Assembly (NCBI RefSeq): GCF_032854445.1
Contig: NC_088298.1
Location: 4,276,160-4,340,159 of the forward strand
Reading direction: 5' to 3'
From: Liolophura sinensis
Taxonomy: Eukaryota > Mollusca > Polyplacophora > Chitonida > Chitonidae
DNA length: 64,000 nt
Positions within the stretch are counted from its first letter, which is position 1; every line of letters begins with the position of its first letter. The translations under genes were made by a program, and so were the position numbers. Of this stretch, positions 27,701 through 41,317 are shown one piece after another. The notes below the pieces were generated by a model. That model was not told the origin of the DNA. It did no database searches and saw only the letters and a program-made list of their open reading frames with translations.

Positions 27701-30700
27701 ATTCAAAGGGTTGAGGCAATCATCATGTCATATATCCACTTCCAGGCCATCAACATTCTAACAGTGAAATGAGGGTTTTTCATGAACACCATGAAGACAA
27801 ATCAGAGCTTTCATCATGTAACAGAAATTCAAAGGGCTGAGGCAATCATCATGTCATGTATCCACTTCCAGGCCATCAACATTCTAACAGTGAAATGAGG
27901 GTTTTTCATGAACACCATGAAGACAAATCAGAGCTTTCATCATGTAACAGAAATTCAAAGGGTTCAGGCAATCATCACGTCACATATCTGCTTCTAGGCC
28001 ATCAACATTCTAACAGTGAAATGAGGGTTTTTCATGAACACCATGAAGACAAATCAGAGCTTTCATCATGTAACAGAAATTCAAAGGGTTGAGGCAATCA
28101 TCATGTCATGTATCCACTTCCAGGTCATCAACATTCTAACAGTCAAATGAGGGTTTTTTATGAACACCATGAAGACAAATCAGAGCGTTCATCATGTAAC
28201 AGAAATTCAAAGGGCTGAGGCAATCATCATGTCACATATCCGCTTCCAGGCCATCAACATTCTAACAGTGAAATGAGGGTTTTTCATGAACACCATGAAG
28301 ACAAATCAGAGCTTTCATCATGTACCAGAAATTCAAAGGGTTGAGGCAATCATCATGTCATGTATCCACTTCCAGGCCATCAACATTCTAACAGTGAAAT
28401 GAGGGTTTTTCATGAACACCATGAAGACAAATCAGAGCTTTCATCATGTAACAGAAATTCAAAGGGTTCAGGCAATCATCATGTCACGTATACACTTCCA
28501 GGCCATCAACATTCTAACAGTGAAATGAAGGTTTTTCATGAACACCATGAAGACAAATCAGAGCTTTCATCATGTAACAGAAATTCAAAGGGTTGAGGCA
28601 ATCATCATGTCATGTATCCACTTCCAGGCCATCAACATTCTAACAGTGAAATGAGCGTTTTTCATGAACACCATAAAGACAAATCAGAGCTTTCATCATG
28701 TAACAGAAATTCAAAGGGTTCAGGCAATCATCATATCACGTATACACTTCCAGGCCATCAACATTCTAACAGTGAAATGAAGGTTTTTCATGAACATCAC
28801 GAAGACAAATCAGAGCTTTCATCATGTAACAGAAATTCAAAGGGTTGAGGCAATCATCATGTCATGTATCCACTTCCAGGCCATCAACATTCTAACAGTG
28901 AAATGAGGGTTTTTCATGACCACCATAAAGACAAATCAGACCTTTCATCATGTAACAGAAATTCAAAGGCAATCATCACGTCACATATCCGCTTCCAGGC
29001 CATCAACATTCTAACAGTGAAATGAAGGGTTTTCATGAACACCATGAAGACAAATCAGAGCTTTCATCATGTAACAGAAATTCAAAGGGCTGAGGCAATC
29101 ATCACGTCACATATCCACTTCCAGGCCATCAACATTCTAACAGTGAAATGAGGGTTTTTCATGAACACCATGAAGACAAATCAGAGCATTCATCATGTAA
29201 CAGAAATTCAAAGGGCTGAGGCAATCATCACGTCACATATCCGCTTCCAGGCCATCAACATTCTAACAGTGAAATGAGGGTTTTTCATGAACACCATGAA
29301 GACAAATCAGAGCTTTCATCATGTACCAGAAATTCAAAGGGTTGAGGCAATCATCATGTCATGTATCCACTTCCAGGCCATCAACATTCTAACAGTGAAA
29401 TGAGGGTTTTTCATGAACACCATGAAGACAAATCAGAGCTTTCATCATGTAACAGAAATTCAAAGGGTTCAGGCAATCATCATGTCCACGTATACACTTC
29501 CAGGCCATCAACATTCTAACAGTGAAATGAAGGTTTTTCATGAACACCATGAAGACAAATCAGAGCTTTCATCATGTAACAGAAATTCAAAGGGTTGAGG
29601 CAATCATCATGTCATGTATCCACTTCCAGGCCATCAACATTCTAACAGTGAAATGAGCGTTTTTCATGAACACCATAAAGACAAATCAGAGCTTTCAATC
29701 ATGTAACAGAAATTCAAAGGGTTCAGGCAATCATCATATCACGTATACACTTCCAGGCCATCAACATTCTAACAGTGAAATGAAGGTTTTTCATGAACAT
29801 CACGAAGACAAATCAGAGCTTTCATCATGTAACAGAAATTCAAAGGGTTGAGGCAATCATCACGTCACATATCCGCTTCCAGGCCATCAACATTCTAACA
29901 GTGAAATGAGGGTTTTCATGAACACCATGAAGACAAATTAGAGCGTTCATCATGTAACAGAAATTCAAAGGGCTGAGGCAATCATCATGTCACATATCCA
30001 CTTCCTGGCCATCAACATTCTAACAGTGAAATGAAGGTTTTTTCATGAACACCATGAAGACAAATCAGAGTTTTCATCATGTAACAGAAATTCAAAGGGC
30101 TGAGGCAATCATCACGTCACATATCCGCTTCCAGGCCATCAACATTCTAACAGTGAAATGAAGGTTTTTCATGAACACCATGAAGACAAATCAGAGCGTT
30201 CATCATGTACCAGAAATTCAAAGGGTTGAGGCAATCATCACGTCACATATCCACTTCCAGGCCATCAACATTCTAACAGTGAAATGAAGGTTTTTCATGA
30301 ACACCATGAAGACAAATCAGAGCGTTCATCATGTAACAGAAATTCAAAGGGTTGAGGCAATCATCAAGTCATGTATCCACTTCCAGGCCATCAACATTCT
30401 AACAGTGAAATGAAGGTTTTTCTTGAACACCATGAAGACAAATCAGAGCTTTCATCATGTAACAAAAATTCAAAGGGTTGAGGCAATCATCATGTCACGT
30501 ATACACTTCCAGGCCATCAACATTCTAACAGTGAAATGAAGGTTTTTCATGAACACCATGAAGACAAATCAGAGCTTTCATCATGTAACAGAAATTCAAA
30601 GGGTTCAGGCAATCATCATGTCATGTATCCACTTCCTGGCCATCAACATTCTAACAGTGAAATGAGGGTTTTTCATGACCACCATAAAGACAAATCAGAG

Positions 30701-31745
30701 CTTTCATCATGTAACAGAAATTCAAAGGGTTGAGGCAATCATCACGTCACATATCCGCTTCCAGGCCATCAACATTCTAACAGTGAAATGAAGGTTTTTC
30801 ATGAACACCATGAAGACAAATCAGAGCTTTCATCATGTAACAGAAATTCAAAGGGCTGAGGCAATCATCACGTCACATATCCACTTCCTGGCCATCAACA
30901 TTCTAACAGTGAAATGAGGGTTTTTCATGAACACCATGAAGACAAATCAGAGCATTCATCACGTAACATAAATTCAAAGGGTTCAGGCAATCATCATGTC
31001 ACATATCCACTTCCAGGCCATCAACATTCTAACAGTGAAATGAGGGTTTTTCATGAACACCATGAAGACAAATCAGAGCTTTCATCATGTAACAGAAATT
31101 CAAAGGGTTGAGGTAATCATCATGTCACATATCCACTTCCAGGCCATCAACATTCTAACAGTCAAATGAGGGTTTTTCATGAACACCATGAAGACAAATC
31201 AGAGCTTTCATCATGTAACAGAAATTCAAAGGGCTAAGGCAATCATCATGTCATGTATCCACTTCCTGGCCATCAACATTCTAACAGTGAAATGAAGGTT
31301 TTTCATGAACACCATGAAGACAAATCAGAGCTTTCATCACATAACAGAAATTCAAAGGGTTCAGGCAATCATCACGTCACATATCCGCTTCTAGGCCATC
31401 AACATTCTAACAGTGAAATGAGGGTTTTTCATGAACACCATGAAGACAAATCAGAGCTTTCATCATGTAACAGAAATTCAAAGGGCTGAGGCAATCATCA
31501 TGTCATGTATCCATTTCCAGGCCATCAACATTCTAACAGTGAAATGAAGGTTTTTCATGAACACCATGAAGACAAATCAGAGCTTTCATCATGTAACAGA
31601 AATTCAAAGGGTTCAGGCAATCATCATGTCACATATCCACTTCCAAGCCATCAACATTCTAACAGTGAAATGAGGGTTTTTCATGAACACCATGAAGACA
31701 AATCAGAGCTTTCATCATGTAACAGAAATTCAGAGGGCTGAGGCA
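21757..31745. repeat. 126-bp satellite array, about 79 units
   Basis: The unit contains TTTTTCATGAACACCATGAA, GACAAATCAGAGCTTTCATC, ATGTAACAGAAATTCAAAGG and GGCCATCAACATTCTAACAG, at 126-bp spacing over 10 kb, with occasional 1-13 bp indels. Variant units recur at higher-order distances: the GAACATCATGAAG unit at 22875 and 23631, and again at 24262 and 25018, is 756 bp (six units) apart. A TGTACCAGAA unit at 28321 and 29322 is eight units apart less a 7-bp deletion. The period is 42 codons, so the frame reads on wherever GGTTGAGGC has become GGTTCAGGC. Confidence 0.97.
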
Positions 31746-32027
31746 CAAACATCATGCCAAATTTTCCTTACCAGAGCATCAACATTTTTTAAGAAAAATC
31801 ATACATCTGTGGTAAGAATACCTTAATATAAACATATAAACTGTAACAGAAGATAATCAAACATACAAAAAATGTTGAATGAAAAGAGAAAATACTGGTT
31901 TGAAATCCTTCATGAAGTTGTTCCTGAATGGCTTCATTGGGTTATTCAAGATTGTGTAACAAGTGTGTTTTCACTGCCATCCAATGGGCATGTGAAGTTT
32001 GTCACACCAATCGAGTGCTGTATATTA

Positions 32028-32262
32028 TCTATTTATTTCACTGGTGTTTTACCCCGTACTCAAGAACATTTCAATTATACAGTGGCAAACAGCATTATGG
32101 CGGGAGGAAACTGGGCAGAGCGCGGGGGGAAAACCCACGACCATTCGCAGGTTGCCAGCAGACCTTCCCACGTACAGCTGGGTTGGAACATGAACTCTCA
32201 GCCACCGAATTGGTGTGAGGCTCCTGGGTCATTCTGCTGCGGTGCCTGCTATGGAGGCCCCG
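32028..32262 (-). mobile_element. SINE-B, nearly full-length
   Basis: It runs from TCTATTTATTTCACTGGTGT through GGAACATGAACTCTCAGCCA to GGCTCCTGGGTCATTCTGC and GAGGCCCC of the tRNA-like head. Confidence 0.8.
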
Positions 32263-32914
32263 AGCATCTGTGTTTACAAGATCTCGTATCCATGGGTGCT
32301 CAACCTTTTATTCTAGACTATGCCCTGTAGTCAAAGGCCCACATGACTTTAATGTTTAGCACTGATGGTCATCCCTTTCTTTCAGCTTCATATCTAACAT
32401 AGCTTTTAGCTTTAAGTTTCAACAACAACGGAGACACCATGTATGCCATTCTCACTATACCAGAGGTCATCCTTCATGCATTCAGGATTAACTCTGGCAT
32501 CTTTTACGGGTAATTACTGTTCACTTCAAATACATGTACAAAGTTTCAACCAATGAAGTTTCAGAGCAAAGGAGTTGAGCTGTGACCAATCAGAGAATCA
32601 GAAGTGTGTACATGAGATCACATAATTAAACATCTATTTCTAGGACATGACTGAAGATACATGCTGAGATGTGACTGAATGATCTACATGCAGTTACCAC
32701 TAACCTGTACCTGTGTCAATCAGCCTGCAGTGTTCAAATCAGTCAATAGAACAGCTGACTATCATGAACATGGAGTACAACATCACTATCTGATAATGCA
32801 TCATTGCTGCTGGTGTACACGTCACCATATTTATCATAAACCTGCTTTATTGATTGATTGATTGAGGCAGGGGTGGGAGGTGATGAGGTGGGGGCGAGAT
32901 GGGCATGGGAATGT

Positions 32915-33048
32915 CTGTCAGCAGCTTGTGGATGGTCGTGAATTTCCTCCTGGGTCTTGCTGGGTTTCCTCCCACCCTAATGCTGGCCATCATTGCATTA
33001 GTGAAATACTCTTGAGAATGGCTTAAAACTCCAATCGAATCAATACCC
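32915..33048 (+). mobile_element. SINE-B, head-truncated
   Basis: CTGTCAGCAGCTTGTGGATG through CCTAATGCTGGCCATC to CTTAAAACTCCAATCGAATC. Confidence 0.75.
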
Positions 33049-33437
33049 GATTGATTATTGAACTGACTGGTGCTGAACAGCATTTCTCCAGGATATTTAA
33101 ACTTTATGTTGCTACTCAGTGTCAGGGCTAAACTGGAGGTGGCCCACAGATTTTCAATCCCAGATGGAATAATTTAAGTGATTCATTACCACTGTCAAGT
33201 GTTTATCTGTCAACTTTACATAAATAGTTAAGAACTTGAAGAACATTTGAGCACAGTTCAGCCTTCGAGGAAGCATCATATTTACACCCGTCTACCTTTC
33301 GCTTTACCAACTTGGTGTATGCTTACAACTCGTTTGAAAATTAATACGGTAGTCGCATGTCCATTTCCGCATATCCTAATGTCCCACAACCCCCAAAGCA
33401 TATAGAAAGACATACAGGGCCAAAAGTGGTAATAATT

Positions 33438-33702
33438 TTTATTTATTTATTTATTTGATAGGTGTTTTACTCCGTACTCAAGAATATTTGATTTATACAG
33501 CGCCAGCCAGCATTATGGTGGCCTCTGCACAGGTGAAACCCACAATGACCTGAAGGTTACTGACAGACCTTCCCATGTGCAGTTGGAGAGGAAACCAGCA
33601 TGACCTGTATCTGAACTCAAAGCGACCACATTGGTGGGAGGCTCCTGGATCATGGAGCCGTGCTGTATGTGCTAACCCCCTTGGCCATGGATGCCACCGT
33701 AA
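33438..33702 (-). mobile_element. SINE-B, nearly full-length
   Basis: It runs from the TTTATTTATTTATTTGATAG tail to the tRNA-like end (GGAGGCTCCTGGATCATGG, CTTGGCCATGGATGCC). Confidence 0.8.
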
Positions 33703-33839
33703 TAACAGTTAAGTTGATGCAGGACATACATGTATTGACAAATCTTCCAACTATTCACATTAAATGTAGACATATACACCATATTGGTGCAAGACTAGCT
33801 GTGTTCAATAAACATTAAACTGTCCATGGGCCTCATGAT

Positions 33840-34115
33840 CACTGTCCATGGCTTACTGTCACCAAGGATAACACACCCAAAAACCCATCCCCGATGCTGT
33901 TAGCATTACATCAATCGCATCACGACAGTGTCTCCTTGAAGCAGGTCAGACACAATATATATAGTGCTGCCTCACTAGAATGTATATGCTGAAGACACCA
34001 GACGCCCCAGACGCCCCACCCAGACGCCCCACACATTCACACTGGGCCAGCTACATGTTGTAGATGGCCTATTTCTCTTAGATGTATGCTGAGTGCCAAA
34101 TGAGGTAGTGCCAAT
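33840..34115 (-). mobile_element. SINE-A relative, strongly diverged
   Basis: ACAGTGTCTCCTTGAAGCAGG, TAGTGCTGCCTCACTAGAAT and ATGCTGAGTGCCAAATGAGG follow SINE-A order with heavy divergence. It contains a short GACGCCCCA tandem repeat. Confidence 0.45.
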
Positions 34116-34797
34116 GATAGGGCTTTTGCCAGCATTCGAGGAAAATGCCAAGTTTTAAAAATTGTAATATAGAGAAAATATGCTATTTAAGGAAAGTAAT
34201 ACATTTCATTTAGATTTTCTTTAGATTTATTTAATGCATCATTTCACATTACAAAACAAAAATAAAAATACATTTAGGTGTAAATGGCTTAGGTATATTT
34301 TTTGAGTGATTATTCTTCTGCTTTGAGGATGATTTAATAAGGAACTTTCTCATGTCTGAGGGAAAAATGTTAATTGCACAAAACTCATTTTGAAGTCTTT
34401 GGCATGACTTGACTGGGGATTGAACACACCAAAACAGAACCTGTTTCAATTCAAATCGAATATGATTGCGGACACACCAAATTCTGTTACAAATTCTCCT
34501 CCACTTCGACCACAAGGCCAAAAATAGTCTCCATACTTAAAACTGGATCTCTATCAATGAATTTGGTAAATTCTGGCTTGTTTTCACCCTCAGGCTTCAT
34601 TCATTTACAGTTACTGTACAACAACGTTGTCATGTTTTCGGTTGATGATCGTTACCATTGGTCCTTCTAGATTATGTTAATTAGCCACCTGTCCACATAT
34701 AAGATTTGTGAGCTCTTTGAGCAGAGGTAGTAGATGGTAGGCTGCAGGCCTCTCGTGATGAGATCAAATGAATGCTAGCCAAACAAAGCTTTAGGAG

Positions 34798-35145
34798 TTA
34801 GTGCTTGGGGTTTAACGTCGTACTCAACAATTTTTCAGTCGAAGGAATCTTTAGGGTGCATGTACGTGTAATGTGCCTCCTTGTAGCAGGACAGATTTCC
34901 ACCGCTCTTTTATTTAGTGCTGCTTCACTGAAACGACTTACCGAAGGCAAGTAAGCCGCCCCGCCCGAGCCATTATACTGATACGGGTCAACCTGTCGTT
35001 GCACTATCCCCTTCATGCTGAACGCCCAAGCCAGGAAGTTACAACTTCCTCTTTTAAAGTCTTAGGTGTGACTCGATCAAGGATTGATCCTGGATCTACC
35101 GCTCCCGAAGCGGACGCTCTACCAACTGTGCTATCCGGGCCGGTC
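34798..35145 (-). mobile_element. SINE-A, full-length
   Basis: It matches the 4.2 kb copy end to end, from GTGCTTGGGGTTTAACGTCG to the tRNA-like head at CTATCCGGGCCGGTC, and lacks a few bases after TTTTTCAGTC. Confidence 0.85.
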
Positions 35146-36563
35146 AAAGCTTTAGGAAGCATCTGGAACTGAACTGTGTCGAAGTTTATCCTCATCAATG
35201 CTCACTGGAAGGTGGGATGTAAGTGGAAGATCTGTTCAAACTGAATGTGAATCAACTCAAATAGATGCGAATTACATGTAACTGCCACCATATCTGATGT
35301 CAACTGCATTATGAGCCATAGACTATCCACTATATGCTTTGTTTGTTTGTTTTTTTTGTGTGTGTGTGTTTTTTTTTTGGGGGGGGGGGGGAGGTCTTTT
35401 TTTTTTTCTTACCTGCTCATGTAAACCCTGTGTAGATTTGATCAACCATGTTATCACGTCATGACATCACACTACCAAGGGACATTACTCTGTAATTACA
35501 CCTGACTAGGGGACGTTCCCAATCGGAGTTCAATCAAACAAATCACTATATATGTGGCTTTGATGCTTAAAGCTTATATGCTCAGTCTGCATAGTATTAC
35601 ATGTAGAATACTGTGACATGGTGTTGTGTCATGATTGGTGTCTTCAGCCATATACTTCAGTGAGACAGCACATCCATTCTCATTGCGAAGCATGAATGAA
35701 TTCATGTAAGTAGTGACGAAGAAAGTTACACATATATATAATTCTAGTGTTTACAACAGCCAAAACAGGAAAAGAAGCAACCATATATTCCCTGTTCAGG
35801 AGTTGTCAAGTACAGGGTGCTGTCTCTGTTTGTCGCTGATCCGCATTTCAGATGTTCACAGCAAAAAGCAGATTTTTCAAGGAGCTGACATCCTATTCTC
35901 TACCACAAGATCAAATTACAACCTAAACTATGCAGTTCTGCCACATAAAGTTTTGCTTTGTCTTTTTCTTACAAAAACACTGATTTTTGCATGGCTCATT
36001 CATGCTCTGTCTCTGTGAGTGCATCAATCAGTATTTCATTAAGTTCCACAAGAAAAATGAGTAAACTAGGTTAACACTTTCCATATTAATACCATACACA
36101 AAGAAAGTGTAAGGACTAATCAAATCAATTATATCTAGAAATCTTTATTTTCACTTTCATGGATGCAAAGATGGATGGACCAGCTTCCACTTTGGAAGCT
36201 TCCACTTTGGGTGCTTCCATACGCTTTGTGGTGCACCCAACTTGCAGACTACCACATTATCGCTATTAACATCAGTCAAAACTGATTATTATTCTATCCA
36301 CGACCACAGAAACACTGCACAAACTGCCAGAGTTATCTGCTGTAGTGAGATACAACATTTTGTACGAACATGGCCACCAACAGGTTCCTCGACTCCAGAT
36401 CACGAAGTGCGAACAATGAACTGGGTCATTCGAGTTGGTACCGGTACATGTAATTCCGACACGTCTGCTACGGCATCTCAGGCGAAAGCGCAGCGATTAC
36501 CAATGAAAACTTCGATGCGACAGGTCTGATGAAGTATCAACATGTAAACCGAACGTACCTTAC

Positions 36564-36680
36564 CGTAAGCAAGCGTCTTCAGGTACAGATTCCAACACTT
36601 CAACGTCCAGGACGTTGCCTTTTCAACATTTCTGTAGCTCCGCCATTTCATCTAGGCATGTGTTGTACCTAAAACCCGGA
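36564..36680 (-). other. Candidate non-coding first exon of the thioredoxin/zinc-finger gene
   Basis: On the minus strand, moderately GC-rich sequence with ATGGCGGAGCTACAGAAATG (a seven-codon upstream frame that then stops) ends at a strong donor, GCTTACG then GTAAGG. The first coding exon at 21239 needs an upstream non-coding exon, because its ATG follows an acceptor directly. The link is inference and would place the satellite inside the first intron. Confidence 0.25.
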
Positions 36681-36699
36681 ACTGTACTTGGATAAATTG

Positions 36700-39600
36700 T
36701 TTCGGCACGGACCAAAGAAGCAAAACCATTAAGCACGTTTTAAAACGTGGCATTTGTGCATATTTATTAAACTGAGATAATGTGATGTTTTAATTTCGCT
36801 ATTTGGCAAATACATATGTGACTGTCGCCTACAATATGTTTTCGTTCACAAGCTAGCTACATATACGCATGTAGGCTACATTTACTAAACTGGATAGTCC
36901 AAACTATGCCACATGTATCCATTCTAGTTAAAGTGATTTCCTACAACAAGAATAATTATTACATTGTCTTTAATAACAAGCTTAGTTGCATGTCTTATGT
37001 TGTATTACGCAAGTATTGCGATCTCTGTTGTGACTACGACAGGCGTTAAGCGATGCCTATCGAATATCTCCTGAGACCGCGATGCGACACATCCCCGTAT
37101 CGACCCTCAACCCAATAGCGCTCTGGCTGCACACAGTTGCCACTGACAAGAGCTGGCTTTTTCCACTCCACGGGTTCCCGCCATATTTCCTCCTGCTGGC
37201 ATGACGACACCGTTCAGTCGCTGGCTTCTGTGGCCTTCTGCCAGCGTTGATCTAGTGGAGGAGTGTTCGCGGCTTGCATTTAATCTGAACAGGGCGGGGA
37301 GTTGCAGACAGCGCTCAGCTCATCCCAGCGTTCGATGACAACATCATGAAACGTACGCCTACCGGCATTGAATCTGTGAATGCGTCATGCCTGTCTTTAA
37401 GGGAGTGTTCACCCTCGAGTGCAAGTCGGATGGGGTATAATTTGCACGACGGCTTATACGGTGCAGTTACAGGTGCGCCTGTCGGATAAAATCAGACTAA
37501 TTCTTGAACAGTGAGGAAGAAGTGATCTTTGACCTTTTATACCATTTTCACTATGAACAAATTCTAAAGCCTGCCTTTTTATAAATACAGAATTTGAAAG
37601 ATGATGAAGCCGAGGTTCGAACCCTGGTGCGTCCTTGAGTTTCACTCCAACATGAGAAATTCAAACATGGTAGGGAAAACAATAATAGATAAAACAATTA
37701 TCTTGTCCGTTTGCTGTACGCGACGTCATGGCAGATGTAATAAATCGGGATTAGGTGTGCGATGAGCCGTACGTCAGGAAAAGCAAAATGGCATGCATGG
37801 AAAGGGGTCCTCTTAGCTAAGATGAAGGGCTACCGTACGTCTGACTAAAACTGAGATACTTTGTGTACCGGTACGGTTTTCGAATCCCGTGACGGCTTCT
37901 GCAAGGGTTTACGATCCTCTGACGAAATTCACATGGCGGAACAACGAAGGAACATACACATTTCGCCAGACTTTGCATTCGTCACGTGATGGGACTGGAG
38001 ATGACCACTAGATGCGAAGCCTCTGAGTAACCTGCGGTTCCATGATTAGAACAAACCTCTGCAAGCTTGTCTAATGAAGTACGATAGTACAGTCACACCA
38101 TTTGGGCATTAAGTGCTTTAGAGTAACACCAGCACCTGATCCAGATTCTAGTAGCCTGATGTAACCTCAAAGAAACCACAGAAGTGACAGACCAACGTCA
38201 TCAGATCCTCGTGCGCCCCCAGGCAACATACATCAATCCATGCGTCGAAACAGACATTCGTCGTTTGACAATGAAACAGACATTCGTCGTTTGACAAAAA
38301 AGACAATGTCCTTTCAATAAATGTCCGATGAAGATATCCGAGGATGCTATAGGATTTTAACGTAGACTTATGCTTTCATTGATATTTGACTGCAGCTGCT
38401 TTGACCGGAACAACCATACAGATGTTGTGTCATCTATTCCATGCCCGGAATTTGGACTATCTGGACGATGCATTCGGCTTCAACGACCCTTGGATTAAAG
38501 CTAGACTTGGTGAGGCATGTTGTAATTTCGACGCCCTTTTCCTGAAGCGCACGATGTAGCGTTCCGTGATCGGTACTTGGTAACTCCAGCGCCCGTTTCT
38601 AGACGCACACACTGCACCATTCTGTTCACGCATGCATCTACCGCTCCTGGCAATGAAATGTCTTCGCGATTTTACTGGTCGCCATTGTATCTGGGAGCGT
38701 GAGCGGCTTGTGGTAACTTCGATGCCTGATTCTAGAAGCGCGATGTCTATATATTTTGCTTCGTTCCATAAGGCGCAGACCAAACATTGTCCAGTAACCA
38801 GTACTTATATACGTACAGTAGTTATAATGCCGGATAACAAAAGGCCAACAGCTGCACTCATCAAACTGCCATTTAAGACAAACGACTGATACCTGCATGA
38901 GTGTTAACATTGTCGGCTTTCTGACATCGACATTACTGGCCGGTACTGGTGTTGCATGTGGTAATGGTTTAGTGAGTCACCCACCGTAGGAGTATAGCAA
39001 CATTAAACCATGGCAAGTTAATTGATACCTTAATCGTATGTAAGAGATATAGCTCGAAATGGCGGCAAAGGTTTATGCCTAATGAAATATTCAAACAGGT
39101 CTCCTTTGTGGTTGTGTAGTTTTGATTGGCCTCCTTTTGATCATACAGTGCCTGGTGCTTTGGATAGCTGTTTGGGCATACAAAAAACACTTATGATTGC
39201 CACCGGTAGACTGTTATCCGACGTGACCCGAACCCCGCGGAAGCCCTTTCAAGGGTCTTGGACAGTGTATCGTGTCATCCAATACTGTCTAGATGTGTCT
39301 AGAGGCCGTATATTCATCGTTCTGAATTAGAGTGGCACGTGGGATATATGAACAGCTGCAAACAAAGAGCAACAGAGTTACATTTCTGATGATAGACAAC
39401 TTATATAGTAGCATGGTACATGGTTTGAATACGGATTTCACTCATTCGCTTAAAACATTCTTTGTGCCTTTCCAAAATCACTGAAAACTGTTTGAAGGCT
39501 GCTTCATTCCATCCTAAACTCGTACTCATTATGTGCTTTCGTAGGTCTTTTGTGGTGTGCGTTTTGGGAAATGGCCTTTCGATGTTTGACCCAGAGAGTC

Positions 39601-40850
39601 CATTTCGGTTAACATGGAATACGGCGAATATCTGCTTTGATGCACAGATTTTGCCCACAACCTAACGAAGACAACTCAGCAAAAGGAACTGGTCTTCTTT
39701 GTATTAATACTGTGTGCAGATGTGAAGAAAGCAATGATATCACCGAGAGGACGACACGTCACACTTGGCAGTGACGAATGTAATGTGACGGGGTGAGTGG
39801 GACGTCCTGTATAGCCTATTCTCCATTAGACTGTAGAAGTAAGGAAAGCAAAGTCAGAAAGATTGGGTGCCATTTGGTTTTGGTGAACCTACGTGTAATG
39901 TGACTAGATTTAGTGTCCTGTAGTGCTTTTGCTTTAGAGTTCAAAAGCCAAAAAATTTAAGCATCATTTCCGACATTTATATAGCATCCATGTAGACCAT
40001 TCAGGGGCATTAATTCCATGTCGATAATCGCTATATCCATTTCCAAAACTATAATTGAAACACAAGTTCGCAAAGGAATATAAGGAATAATATATATAGC
40101 AAATAAAGTTGGTGACATGTGAGAGAGAAGTAGTGATCAGTTGTAAGTGATGTGGGGAATCCAGCCAATGTTAGAGCACGACGTTCATGCAGATTAAATC
40201 CATGGCCGTCGATATCTTCAAGTTTATATACAAACAGAGGGGCAACAGCTGTGATTTGATTGCCACTGCGCCTAAAAGCATCATTCTGGTGTAAAACAAA
40301 GATAATGGATTTTTATAACGATGCCTATAATATAGATTGCCATAGATCCTGCACGCTCTGTCCATATTTGCTGACAAAGACTGGGTTGCGCATGGTCTTA
40401 GAGGACATGGTGTGCCTACCCGGAGTGTCCAGGGCGGTGTATTCAGCATTATAGCTCGGAATACCATGAGTAGATGAAGGCGTCATTATCATGATATTTC
40501 AAAAGCAAAGAGTACAACTGAAAGACTGACATGAGTTTTATGAGCTATAAATGAGCAAGTCTTATTCCACGAAAGCATTAAACACCGTATGCGCTGAGAA
40601 AGAACACATGAGATGACCGACTTTATGCCAACAGTGCTGTTATAGGCCAGAGCAGGAAGCAAAGTAAACAGCCAGCATCTTAAGTGCCTACACTTATTCC
40701 ACAAACTGCATTACTTGAGGGGCTGGGTACCCCAGCGTTAATGCTGTGCCAATCACCATTTCCGGCTGCAGTGCTTCTAGCCATATAGCCTTGTAGCTAG
40801 ATGCTTCCGACTTATACTTGTTGGCCGGGTGTCGGAGTGCTCTGGCTGGT
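36700..40850. other. Region without a supported gene
   Basis: Less AT-biased than the flanks, with short scattered frames that show no family motifs or convincing splice sites. Degenerate repeats of a segment like TTCGATGCCTGATTCTAGAA occur at about 38520-38750. Confidence 0.4.
39965..40155 (+). repeat. Diverged duplicate, copy 1
   Basis: It aligns in order with 41318-41510: CCATGTCGATAATCGC, ATCCATTTCCAAAAC, AGCAAATAAAGTTGGTGACA and AGAGAGAAGTAGTGATCAGT. Confidence 0.65.
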
Positions 40851-40854
40851 TGGT

Positions 40855-41265
40855 TGGTCATGTCTGGTGTCAGTGTATCCACCTTGAGTGGGTGGATTGT
40901 CCTATACCAATGTCCTATACCAATAAGCCGTGATTGGGCAGAGTGTCATGTAGGGTGTCAGTTTACTATGAAAGAGTGGACGAAGTGTTGTGTCCGTTGT
41001 GAGTATACTTTGAATAGGTGTAGCGTCATGCCCTGTGACAGTAAACTGTCACTTTTCCGAACTGTCATATTCGGTGTCCGTGTATAGTCAAGGTAGAGCC
41101 TAGAGTGTTATTCCTGACTGGGTTAGTTATCAATGTCTGGTGTCAATGTGTGTGACCAGGTAGGGTGTCATGTTAGGTGGAGCCTCATGTCTGATGCCAG
41201 TATGCTATGAATGGGGATAAAGTGTCATGTCTGGTGTCAGTACACTGAGACTGGGTGTCACGACT
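40855..41265. repeat. Degenerate 40-50 bp tandem repeat
   Basis: Repeated variants of GTGTCATGTCTGGTGTCAGT followed by ATACTATGAATGGG. Heavily mutated, no coding signal. Confidence 0.6.
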
Positions 41266-41317
41266 ATGTAACTAGTTGACTAAAGAAAAAAAAAATGATT
41301 TGAATATAAGCGTCATG

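Larger units (their letters stand above)
31746..36563. other. Region without a supported gene
   Basis: Unique AT-rich sequence with SINE copies, listed separately. A G-run and T-runs occur at about 35350-35410. No splice-consistent coding segment was found. Confidence 0.45.

Noticed and set aside
21734-31741. Many 60-80 codon frames with repeated peptide (HEHHEDKSELSSCNRNSKG)
   Set aside because: They are the 42-codon reading of the 126-bp satellite, broken by TGA in most units, with no splice or start context.
31872-32330. Plus-strand 152-codon frame
   Set aside because: Its second half is a SINE-B in antisense. The first half has no recognisable domain or splice signals.
34249-34521. Minus-strand 90-codon frame
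   Set aside because: No motif, atypical composition and no splice-compatible neighbours.
38457-38910. Overlapping frames on both strands
   Set aside because: They lie over a degenerate repeat, have no family similarity and are not supported by splice sites.
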